From assembly GCA_023269565.1 (NCBI GenBank), contig JAHFTD010000007.1, positions 1 through 35,040 of the forward strand: DNA of 35,040 bases. The letters run 5' to 3'. Shown here piece by piece: positions 25,605 through 35,040 of the stretch. The stretch comes from Opitutaceae bacterium (lineage in GTDB: Bacteria > Verrucomicrobiota > Verrucomicrobiia > Opitutales > Opitutaceae). Each line of letters starts with the position of its first letter. Position 1 is the first letter of the stretch. The position numbers and the translations under genes were made by a program. The notes under the pieces are model-generated. The model saw only the letters and a program-made list of their open reading frames with translations, had not been told where the DNA came from and searched no databases.

Positions 25605-26233
25605 GACTGACCTCCGGTGGCGCGGGCGATGACCTTCTCGAGGGCCTTGGCGGACATGACGATCTTGGTGAACGTGCAAAGATCGAGGGTGTTGAGCTTG
25701 GTGGCTTCTTGCAGCGTGACGCGGTCGAGATTGCGCGCGGCGCGGGCGGCCTCGGGGCTGAAGTTGTCGTCGACCACGAGCACGTGGCCGATGGGGGCGA
25801 CGCGATCGATGACCTGGCCCATGACCTTGGTCTTGGGCTGCGCCGGGGCGACAGCTTCGATGACGGCGATATCGCCAGCAACGGCGCGGTCGAACAGGGC
25901 GCGGGAGAAAGCGAGGGTCTTCACCTTGCCGTTGATCTTCTTGGAATAGTCGCGGGGCTTGGGGCCGAACACAACGCCGCCGCCGACCCAGATGGGCGAG
26001 CGGATGGAGCCGGCGCGGGCGCGGCCGGTGCCCTTCTGGTTCCAGGGCTTCTTGCCGCCGCCGCGGACTTCGCCGCGGGTCTTGGTCGAGTGCGTGCCGA
26101 GGCGGGCGTTGGCGCGGTGGGCGACGACGACCTCCTTGACGGCCTGGAGGCCGCGGTTGCCCTCGAAAGTGGGGACGTTGAAGTCGGCCTCGTGGCTCTT
26201 CATGGCGTCGGGACTGAAAACGGTGAGCTTCAT
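25601..26233 (-). CDS. rplD: 50S ribosomal protein L4
   Basis: L4 extends into the exit tunnel and in E. coli regulates the S10 operon. The 210-residue product has the RLGTHSTKTRGEVRGGGKKPWNQKGTGRARAG loop (about 45-80) and C-terminal NTLDLCTFTKIVMSAKALEKV. I chose the second ATG, at 26233: AAGGAG is nine bases upstream of it, but touches the first ATG at 26242 with no spacing. Confidence 0.94.
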   Translation of the reverse strand: MKLTVFSPDAMKSHEADFNVPTFEGNRGLQAVKEVVVAHRANARLGTHSTKTRGEVRGGGKKPWNQKGTGRARAGSIRSPIWVGGGVVFGPKPRDYSKKINGKVKTLAFSRALFDRAVAGDIAVIEAVAPAQPKTKVMGQVIDRVAPIGHVLVVDDNFSPEAARAARNLDRVTLQEATKLNTLDLCTFTKIVMSAKALEKVIARATGGQS

Positions 26234-26247
26234 GATGGGCATCTCCT

Positions 26248-26889
26248 TCAGGCTTTCCGGGCCTTCTTGGCTGCGCGGACGATGACATCGTCGCCGTTGG
26301 CACCGGGGATCGCGCCCTTGATGAGGAGAAGGTTCTTGTCCGCGATAATCTTCACGACGCGGAGATTCTGGACGGTGCGGTAATCGCTGCCCATGTGGCC
26401 GGGCATACGCTGGTTTTTCCAGACGCGACCAGGCGTCTGGCGCATGCCGACGGAACCGATGCGGCGATGGAACATCGAGCCGTGCGCGGCGGGGCCGCCG
26501 GCGACGCGGAAGCGTTTCACGACGCCCTGGAAGCTCTTGCCCTTGGAGACGCCGAGCACATCGACAATCTGGCCCTCGGTGAAGGCGGCGACGGTGACGA
26601 TATCGCCGGGCTTGACGGTGGCGGCGGAGGGGAGGCGGACCTCGTTGATGACGCGCGGAGTGACGGCGAGCCCGGCTTTCTTGGCGTGCTGGGCCTCGGC
26701 CTTGGTGGCGTTCTGGGGCTTGCGGCCGCCGAAGCCGAGTTGCACGGCGTGGTAACCGTCGGTCTCGACGGTCTTGATCTGGACGACCGGGCAGGGGCCG
26801 GCTTCCACAACGGTGACGGGGATCAGGACGTTTTGCGCGTCGTAGATCTGGGTCATGCCGATTTTTTTGCCTAAGAGTGTTGCGATCAT
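26248..26889 (-). CDS. rplC: 50S ribosomal protein L3
   Basis: L3 initiates 50S assembly and reaches toward the peptidyl transferase centre. The 213-residue protein begins MIATLLGKKIGMTQIYD and has FQGVVKRF, GSMFHRRIGSVGMRQTPGRVWKNQRMPGHMG around residues 128-160. Length is standard. The 101-base spacer upstream is the longest between any two ribosomal genes of the S10 block and has possible hairpins. Confidence 0.96.
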   Translation of the reverse strand: MIATLLGKKIGMTQIYDAQNVLIPVTVVEAGPCPVVQIKTVETDGYHAVQLGFGGRKPQNATKAEAQHAKKAGLAVTPRVINEVRLPSAATVKPGDIVTVAAFTEGQIVDVLGVSKGKSFQGVVKRFRVAGGPAAHGSMFHRRIGSVGMRQTPGRVWKNQRMPGHMGSDYRTVQNLRVVKIIADKNLLLIKGAIPGANGDDVIVRAAKKARKA

Positions 26890-26990
26890 GGGCTAAGTGG
26901 TAGGTGGAATTAGGTTCCGTTTGTTTAGACCTACTTTAGCAAGGCCGGGCGGGGGCCACGGCGGGCTGCTAAGCTGGTGGATGGTTAAAG
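26890..26990 (-). promoter_or_regulatory. rplC leader with alternative hairpins
   Basis: Read on the plus strand, GCTAA at 26892-26896, TTAGC at 26936-26940 and GCTAA at 26968-26972 can pair in two exclusive ways. The middle segment extends to a 6-base pair with the far arm (TTAGCA/TGCTAA), and with the near arm through an added GTAGGT/ACCTAC stem. This may be a processing or regulatory element; it is not matched to a known leader. Confidence 0.4.
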
Positions 26991-27299
26991 TTAGACGTTG
27001 ATGGTAATATCAACTCCGGAGGGGAGATTGAGTTTTTTGAGCTCGTCGACGGTCTGCGCGGTGGGCTCGAGGATGTCGATGAGGCGCTTGTGCGTGCGGG
27101 TCTCGAACTGCTCCATAGATTTCTTGTCGACGTGCGGGGAGCGGTTGACGGACATCTTCTCGATGCGGGTCGGGAGCGGGATGGGACCCGAGACGCGGGC
27201 GCCGGAGCGCTTGGCGGTCTCGACGATTTCCGCGGCTGACTGATCGATGACGCGATAGTCGTAGCCCTGGAGTTTGATGCGAATGCGTTGGCCTTTCAT
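26991..27299 (-). CDS. rpsJ: 30S ribosomal protein S10
   Basis: S10 is a 30S head protein and, as NusE, an antitermination factor. The 102-residue protein has [30 protein letters not shown] and the [22 protein letters not shown] stretch. It follows fusA by only 21 bases; the tuf gene usually found there is missing. Confidence 0.97.
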   Translation of the reverse strand: MKGQRIRIKLQGYDYRVIDQSAAEIVETAKRSGARVSGPIPLPTRIEKMSVNRSPHVDKKSMEQFETRTHKRLIDILEPTAQTVDELKKLNLPSGVDITINV

Positions 27300-27320
27300 G
27301 GCGGTGATAAAGAACGGAGG

Positions 27321-29513
27321 TTAGGTGCGGGCGGGGGCCTTGGAAGAGGTCTCGACGATCTTGGCGAGGAGCGAGTTCGGCACCTGCTCGAAGTGCGAGG
27401 GCGTGATGGAGGCACTGGCGCGGCCCTTGGAGAGCGAACGGATGTCGGTAACGTAGCCGAAGAGCATCTCGAGCGGAACATGCGCCGTGATAATGCAGGC
27501 GCCAGCCTTGTTCTCGAGGCCTTGAATCTGGCCGCGGCGGCGGTTGATGTCGCCCAAGAGGTCGCCCTGGTATTCCTCGGGAGTAGTGACCTCGACGCCC
27601 ATGATGGGTTCAAGCAGCACAGGTTTGGCCTTCTTCATCGCGTCCTTGAACGCGAAGATCCCGGCCATCTTGAAGGCAAGCTCGGAGGAGTCGACCTCGT
27701 GGAATGAGCCATCGACGATGCGCACGATGACGTCGACCACGGGGTGGCCGGCGACAACACCGTTGTTGCAGCCCTCCATGATGCCGTCGTTGGTGGGCTT
27801 GATGAATTCCTTGGGGATGGAGCCGCCCACGATCTCGTTGACGATCTCGATGCCCTTGCCCTTGGCGTTCGGCTCGAGCGTGATGCATACGTGGCCATAC
27901 TGGCCCTTGCCGCCGGACTGGCGGATGAACTTGCCCTCGCCGTCAGCGCGGGCGTGCACGGTCTCGCGGTAGGCGATCTGGGGTTTGCCAGCAGTGGCCT
28001 CGACCTTGAATTCGCGCTTCATGCGGTCGCGGATGATGTCGAGGTGCAGCTCGCCCATGCCGGCGAGAATCGTCTGGCCGGTGTCCTGGTCGGTTTTGAC
28101 ACGGAGTGTCGGGTCTTCGGCAACGAGGCGCTGGAGAGCGGTGCCCATCTTTTCCTGGTCGGCCTTCGAATTCGGCTCGATCGACATCGAGATGACAGGC
28201 TCGGGGAAAGACGGGGGCTCGAGCCGGATATCGAATTCCTCATCGCAGAGCGTATCGCCAGTGATGACGTCCTTGACGCCGACGAGCGCGCAGATGTCGC
28301 CGGCGAAGGCCGTATTGATTTCCTCGCGGTCCATCGCACGCATGAGCACGAGGCGGGAGACGCGCTCGCTGCGGCGGGTGCGGGGATTATACATTGACAT
28401 GCCGCGCTTGACGCAGCCGGTGTAGACGCGAAAGAAAACAATTTTGCCAACAAAGGGGTCGGTCCAGAGCTTGAACGCGAGACCGGCCATCTTGGTCTTG
28501 TCGTCGACCACGGCTTCGACTTTGTTGCCGTCGCTGTCCTGGCCCTGCATGGGCGGGACATCGATTGGACTCGGGAGATAGTTGACGACGCAGTCGAGCA
28601 GGCGCTGCACACCTTTTTTCTTAAATGCCGAGCCGGGAATTACGCCGTTAAACTGCAGGGAGATGGTAGCCTTCCGGACACCGAGCATCAATTCGTTTAC
28701 CGTAATGTCCTGGCCGTTGAGATACTTCTCGGCAATGATGTCATCGAAATCGCAAACGGCCTCGATGAGTTTGTCGTGATATTCCTTGGCCTGCGCCTGC
28801 ATCTCGGCCGGAATTCCGGAAACTTCCGGACTCAGGCCGAGGTCCTTGTCTTCAGTCGGGAAAACGTAAGCGACCATTTGCACGAGATCGATGAGGCCCC
28901 GGAAATTTTCCTCCGCGCCGATCGGCAGGAAAAGCGCGTGGGCGTTGGCCTTGAGCTTTGTGCGGATGTCGTCGATGCAATGATGAAAATTCGCCCCAAC
29001 GCGGTCCATCTTGTTGATGAACGCAATGCGCGGCACCTTGTATTTGTTGGCCTGCCGCCAGACGGTTTCGGACTGGGGTTGCACGCCCGCGACAGCATCA
29101 AACACCGCGACCGCACCGTCGAGCACGCGGAGCGAGCGCTCCACCTCGGCGGTGAAGTCCACATGTCCGGGAGTGTCGATAATGTTAATGCGCTGTTTGA
29201 TACCTTTCCAAGGTCCCCAAGAGGCGTTCCAGGCGCAGGAAATGGCCGCGGCGGTGATGGTGATGCCACGTTCGCGCTCCTGCTCCATCCAGTCGGTGAC
29301 GGTGGTGCCTTCGTGGACCTCACCCATTTTGTGGACGGCGCCGGAGTAGAAAAGGATGCGCTCGGTGGTGGTGGTCTTGCCGGCGTCGATGTGCGCGGCG
29401 ATGCCGATGTTGCGCGTCCACTCGAGCGGGAACGGACGCTCCTTGGCGTTGACGGGAGAGATCTTCGCCTTGTCGGTGACGACGGTAATAGAGGGTGCAG
29501 CGACGGCGGACAT
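27321..29513 (-). CDS. fusA: Elongation factor G
   Basis: EF-G drives ribosomal translocation and, with RRF, recycling. The 730-residue GTPase has the G1 motif AHIDAGKTTTT at 40-50, switch I with RERGITI, DTPGHVDF, and NKMD, followed by domains II to V including GMGELHLDI and the QTVWR-like effector segments. It has about 22 more N-terminal residues than E. coli EF-G (Ala-rich with Lys). It lies between rpsG and rpsJ. CCTCCC rather than a purine tract precedes the ATG. Confidence 0.97.
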   Translation of the reverse strand: MSAVAAPSITVVTDKAKISPVNAKERPFPLEWTRNIGIAAHIDAGKTTTTERILFYSGAVHKMGEVHEGTTVTDWMEQERERGITITAAAISCAWNASWGPWKGIKQRINIIDTPGHVDFTAEVERSLRVLDGAVAVFDAVAGVQPQSETVWRQANKYKVPRIAFINKMDRVGANFHHCIDDIRTKLKANAHALFLPIGAEENFRGLIDLVQMVAYVFPTEDKDLGLSPEVSGIPAEMQAQAKEYHDKLIEAVCDFDDIIAEKYLNGQDITVNELMLGVRKATISLQFNGVIPGSAFKKKGVQRLLDCVVNYLPSPIDVPPMQGQDSDGNKVEAVVDDKTKMAGLAFKLWTDPFVGKIVFFRVYTGCVKRGMSMYNPRTRRSERVSRLVLMRAMDREEINTAFAGDICALVGVKDVITGDTLCDEEFDIRLEPPSFPEPVISMSIEPNSKADQEKMGTALQRLVAEDPTLRVKTDQDTGQTILAGMGELHLDIIRDRMKREFKVEATAGKPQIAYRETVHARADGEGKFIRQSGGKGQYGHVCITLEPNAKGKGIEIVNEIVGGSIPKEFIKPTNDGIMEGCNNGVVAGHPVVDVIVRIVDGSFHEVDSSELAFKMAGIFAFKDAMKKAKPVLLEPIMGVEVTTPEEYQGDLLGDINRRRGQIQGLENKAGACIITAHVPLEMLFGYVTDIRSLSKGRASASITPSHFEQVPNSLLAKIVETSSKAPART

Positions 29514-29526
29514 GGGAGGCGGGTCC

Positions 29527-30000
29527 TTACCAGCGGAGATGGGCGAAGGCGCGGTTGGCCTGCGCCATCTTGTGCATCTCTTCCTTCTTCTTCACGACGC
29601 TGCCGGTATTGCCGTAGGCGTCGATGACCTCGGCGGCGAGGGCCTCGCGCATCGGGATGCCCTTGCGGCCATTGGCGGCAGCGACGATCCAACGGAGTGC
29701 GAGCGACTCTTGGCGCTCGAAGGAGATCTCCACGGGCACCTGGTAGGTAGCGCCGCCGACGCGGCGGCTCTTCACCTCGAGCTTGGGGCGGGCGTTTTCC
29801 ATCGCGCCCATAAGCAGGTCGACCGGGTCGCCCTTCTGGAGCTTCTCGCTGACGCGCTCGAAGGCACCGTAGACGATGCGCTCGGCGAGCGTGCGCTTGC
29901 CGCTCTTCATGATGACATTAATAAGGTGCGTCACCAGCGGACTCTTGTAGCGGACGTCCGGGATGGTAGTGCGACGGGTAGCTCTGCGGCGACGGGACAT
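29527..30000 (-). CDS. rpsG: 30S ribosomal protein S7
   Basis: S7 nucleates assembly of the 30S head and lies near the E site. The 157-residue protein starts MSRRRRATRRTTIPDVRYKSPLVTHLINVIMKSGKR and contains GGATYQVPVEISFERQESLALRWIVAAAN. It follows rpsL by 19 bases in the str block. Confidence 0.97.
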   Translation of the reverse strand: MSRRRRATRRTTIPDVRYKSPLVTHLINVIMKSGKRTLAERIVYGAFERVSEKLQKGDPVDLLMGAMENARPKLEVKSRRVGGATYQVPVEISFERQESLALRWIVAAANGRKGIPMREALAAEVIDAYGNTGSVVKKKEEMHKMAQANRAFAHLRW

Positions 30001-30019
30001 GGTTGGGAAAGAACGAGGG

Positions 30020-30400
30020 TTACTTGGCGGCCTTCGGGCGCTTGACGCCGTATTTGGAACGGGAGCGACGTCGCTTCTCCACCCCGGTGGCGTCGAGGGT
30101 GCCGCGAACGATATGGTAACGCACGCCGGGGAGATCCTTCACGCGGCCGCCGCGCACGAGCACAATCGAGTGCTCCTGGAGGTTATGGCCCTCATCGGGG
30201 ATGTAAGAAATGACTTCCATGCCGTTCGTGAGACGGACCTTGGCGACCTTGCGGATGGCCGAGTTCGGCTTCTTAGGGGTGCGGGTCATCACCTGCACGC
30301 AAACGCCACGTCGGAAAGGGTTGCCAGCCAAGGCCGGAGCCTTGGACTTCGCCCGGATCTTGCGGCGGCCTTTCCTCACGAGTTGGTTGATAGTTGGCAT
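30020..30400 (-). CDS. rpsL: 30S ribosomal protein S12
   Basis: S12 shapes the decoding centre. The 126-residue protein has [17 protein letters not shown], with the two lysines at 43-44 whose change gives streptomycin resistance in other bacteria present in wild-type form, and [17 protein letters not shown] placed the start at [11 protein letters not shown]; the longer open frame covers the promoter. It is the first gene of the str block. Confidence 0.97.
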   Translation of the reverse strand: MPTINQLVRKGRRKIRAKSKAPALAGNPFRRGVCVQVMTRTPKKPNSAIRKVAKVRLTNGMEVISYIPDEGHNLQEHSIVLVRGGRVKDLPGVRYHIVRGTLDATGVEKRRRSRSKYGVKRPKAAK

Positions 30401-30440
30401 GTGCTTGAATTGAAGGGTGATTAAAGTGGAAAAGCCGCGG

Positions 30441-30468
30441 AACCTACCGGGCGACAGACACCCGGCAA
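30441..30468 (-). promoter_or_regulatory. Probable promoter of the str/S10 superoperon
   Basis: Minus-strand TTGCCG (30468-30463) is 16 bases from TAGGTT (30446-30441), placing a start near 30434 and a leader of about 34 bases before rpsL. The spacer contains an inverted repeat, CCGGG and CCCGG (30447-30451 and 30461-30465), that could be an operator. It is the only clear promoter in front of roughly 30 genes. Confidence 0.55.
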
Positions 30469-30679
30469 GCACTTTTTCGCGCTTTTGATGGAAACACGAA
30501 TTTCGAGAGGAAAACCGCCCGAAACCGTGGCGTCAGGTGCCACGCCAGTTTTGCTGACGCGGCTGTAATTGACGAAAAGGATGGTCAGGAAAGCACGCCG
30601 CCGTGCGAGTGTTCAAGCGCTAATTTATTAATTTCGCTGATATTTTATCGGGAGGCCCAGGCGTCCGCAGAGCCCTGCC
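30469..30679. other. Spacer between the transporter gene and the str promoter
   Basis: No gene is present. It contains an inverted repeat at 30526-30544 (CGTGGC/GCCACG), a short GC-rich hairpin at 30593-30606 followed on the minus strand by TTTCC, and an A/T-rich stretch at about 30620-30652 with imperfect dyad symmetry. The short hairpin could be a weak terminator for the transporter. Confidence 0.5.
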
Positions 30680-31828
30680 TTATCTAAGGTCGGACCCCCG
30701 GCGCCTAAGATAGTAAAGCACGGTTCCCACAAAAACTCCGATCGCATAACCGTAAGGCAATCCCGCCGCACATAGCCCTACTAGCAAGGATATTGTGAAT
30801 GCTGAAACCTCATTAACTTGATCAGCGAGCAGTTTCACCAACGCCAGTGCTTCAAAAAGGAGCAGCACGCCGAGGATTGGCAGCGGGAAAATCTGCACCA
30901 CCTTTTCAAATCCCGCGCCGAAGAATATCCCCAGCAGCACAAGGAACAACCCGTAGATCAGCACTGATCCGCCGGTGCGTGCGCCGAAGGAATAGTGTCC
31001 CGCCATCCCGCCTGAACCGTGGCAGACGGGCACACCGCTGAACCAAGGCGCCAGCAGATTCATCAGGGAATATGTCAGTCCGATGCGCCGGATCGACAGT
31101 GGCCGCTCGGGGAAGAAATCCGCAGCAACCTGACGCGTCGCGAGCACTGAGTTGCCAATCGAAAGTGGGATCTGCGGCACCGCGAGCACGAGGAAGCCGG
31201 TCAGGACATCCCCCCACCCCGGCACATGCAGCTTCGGCCAGCCGAATCCAAAGGAAGCAGTGAAAATCCCCGTCTCGAATTTATTAAGCAGGGCAAACGC
31301 CAGACCCAGCGCGATAACCACGAGTGCCGCTGGATATTTCCGGTTGCCGATCAAGAGCAACGTGAGAACAAAGGCCATCGCAGCGAGCGCGTAACCGGCA
31401 GCACCATTAGCGCGCACATAATTGCCGAGGGCGATCGTCGCGAGCTGCAGGCCCAGGCCGAACTGGATGCCGCGCACCACGCATTTCGGCACGAGGCGCG
31501 CGAGCCAGTCGAGCGCACCCGTGAGGGTGAGCACGAGCATGACCACGCCGATGGCGAGCCCGGCTCCGAAAAGAATATCGCCACCGAGCCGTTGAGCGAT
31601 AACGAGCGCCGCCATCGCCTTGAGCGGCTGCACGGGCATCGGCATCCGGTAGACCAGCGCCGTGAGGATTTGCATCGCCCCGAAGACCATCAACACACTC
31701 GCGCCATCGAGCCGGGCGGCGAGGGTCATGCCGACAAGAAGCGGAATGTCGGTGCCCAGATCGCCAAACGCGCCCGCCCATTCGTTGCGGTCGAAGCGGA
31801 GGCGGGAGGGCGGGGCGGGGTTGGTCAT
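30680..31828 (-). CDS. MOT1-type molybdate/sulfate transporter
   Basis: This 382-residue integral membrane protein belongs to the putative sulfate/molybdate transporter group (MFS_MOT1, related to eukaryotic MOT1 and SulP proteins). It begins RFDRNEWAGAFGDLGTDIPLLVGM, contains MPMPVQPLKAMAA in an early helix, PQIPLSIGNSVLATRQ, and VPVCHGSGGMAGHYSFGARTGG, both repeat signatures of this family. About ten to eleven hydrophobic segments are visible. The ATG at 31828 lacks a ribosome site and is directly preceded by a terminator hairpin. It separates rpoC from rpsL, an unusual position, and its 3' part is visibly richer in A/T than its neighbours. Molybdate rather than sulfate is an inference from family resemblance. 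Confidence 0.82.
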   Translation of the reverse strand: MTNPAPPSRLRFDRNEWAGAFGDLGTDIPLLVGMTLAARLDGASVLMVFGAMQILTALVYRMPMPVQPLKAMAALVIAQRLGGDILFGAGLAIGVVMLVLTLTGALDWLARLVPKCVVRGIQFGLGLQLATIALGNYVRANGAAGYALAAMAFVLTLLLIGNRKYPAALVVIALGLAFALLNKFETGIFTASFGFGWPKLHVPGWGDVLTGFLVLAVPQIPLSIGNSVLATRQVAADFFPERPLSIRRIGLTYSLMNLLAPWFSGVPVCHGSGGMAGHYSFGARTGGSVLIYGLFLVLLGIFFGAGFEKVVQIFPLPILGVLLLFEALALVKLLADQVNEVSAFTISLLVGLCAAGLPYGYAIGVFVGTVLYYLRRRGSDLR

Positions 31829-31837
31829 GGCGGCTTC

Positions 31838-31869
31838 AAAAAAACGCCCGGCCGGTGAAGGCCGGGCGT
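31838..31869 (-). terminator. Intrinsic terminator immediately before the transporter start
   Basis: A perfect 10-base stem, ACGCCCGGCC and GGCCGGGCGT with a 6-base loop (31844-31869), is followed on the minus strand by a run of Ts. The T-run ends about ten bases before the transporter ATG. It can act as a second terminator for rpoC, or as an attenuator inside the transporter leader. Confidence 0.85.
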
Positions 31870-31910
31870 AACGCATCAGGAGCTAAGCTCTACCGATACG
31901 TTTGGCGGGA

Positions 31911-31941
31911 GGATTGGCAGAATCCCATTTCCAAGTGGAAA
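31911..31941 (-). promoter_or_regulatory. Pair of dyads in the transporter leader
   Basis: TTTCCA-AG-TGGAAA (31928-31941) is a perfect 14-base palindrome suited to a dimeric regulator or a hairpin. GGATT and AATCC (31911-31925) form an adjacent stem with a 5-base loop. They lie between the rpoC terminator and the pre-ATG terminator. I see no confident -35/-10 pair here. Confidence 0.35.
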
Positions 31942-31983
31942 AACAAGGCCAAACTTGACTTTCTCACGCCCGCATCTCGCCGT

Positions 31984-32013
31984 AAAAAGCCGCGGACTTG
32001 CGGTCCGCGGCTT
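31984..32013 (-). terminator. Intrinsic terminator of rpoC
   Basis: An 11-base perfect stem (31987-31997 with 32003-32013, GC-rich) and a 5-base loop are followed on the minus strand by TTTTTA. It is located about 40 bases after the rpoC stop and is a textbook rho-independent terminator for the rpoBC transcript. Confidence 0.9.
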
Positions 32014-32055
32014 GAGATAAAACGGCTTGCTTGGGGAGCCTGCGCCCCACCCTGC

Positions 32056-35040
<2,985 letters not shown>

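Noticed and set aside
26234-26242. First in-frame ATG of rplD
   Set aside because: AAGGAG touches it with no spacing, but is correctly spaced from the ATG at 26233.
30526-30544. Terminator for the transporter gene at the CGTGGC inverted repeat
   Set aside because: The stem is short and no clear T-run follows on the minus strand.

Overview
The window is a high-GC bacterial chromosome segment carrying an almost continuous translation-machinery superoperon on the minus strand. Protein features and gene order fit Verrucomicrobiota, probably an Opitutales/Opitutaceae member. Supporting signs are a VC0807-family membrane protein, C-terminally extended SecY, S17 and L17, a degenerate adk at the secY-adk-map position, and few Shine-Dalgarno sites. 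The lineage is my inference; no 16S or database search was available.

Right end, read along the minus strand: the C-terminal two thirds of rpoC enters from the window edge and ends at a strong intrinsic terminator. A MOT1-type molybdate/sulfate transporter follows, with a second perfect terminator hairpin just before its start codon. A roughly 280-base spacer then holds a good promoter for rpsL-rpsG-fusA. tuf is absent, so fusA runs straight into rpsJ. The S10, spc and alpha blocks follow without a break: rpsJ, rplC, rplD, rplW, rplB, rpsS, rplV, rpsC, rplP, rpmC, rpsQ, rplN, rplX, rplE, rpsN, rpsH, rplF, rplR, rpsE, rplO, secY, an adk-like remnant, map, rpsM, rpsK, rpsD, rpoA, rplQ. rpmD, infA and rpmJ are missing from their usual places.

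Left part: a small membrane-anchored zinc-ribbon protein, guaA (GMP synthase), a secreted LolA-fold-like protein and gltA (citrate synthase), all on the minus strand. A VC0807-family membrane protein (+) converges on gltA. Divergent from it is a tightly overlapping operon pdxJ-acpS-nnr-dprA (vitamin B6 synthesis, acyl carrier protein activation, NAD(P)HX repair, DNA uptake/recombination). A glycine-zipper lipoprotein (+) abuts dprA stop to stop, and an exported S9 family peptidase (-) closes the left end.

Most of the window is core housekeeping. I found no CRISPR, prophage, insertion sequence, tRNA or defence system. The interesting points are departures inside the core genes: an adenylate kinase homologue that has lost its catalytic residues and LID, a beta-prime subunit lacking three of four cysteines of its second zinc site, a SecY with an apparent eleventh membrane helix, S11 with a long N-terminal tail, a terminator hairpin in the transporter leader, three copies of a palindromic intergenic repeat, and a marked CC-before-ATG start-codon context.
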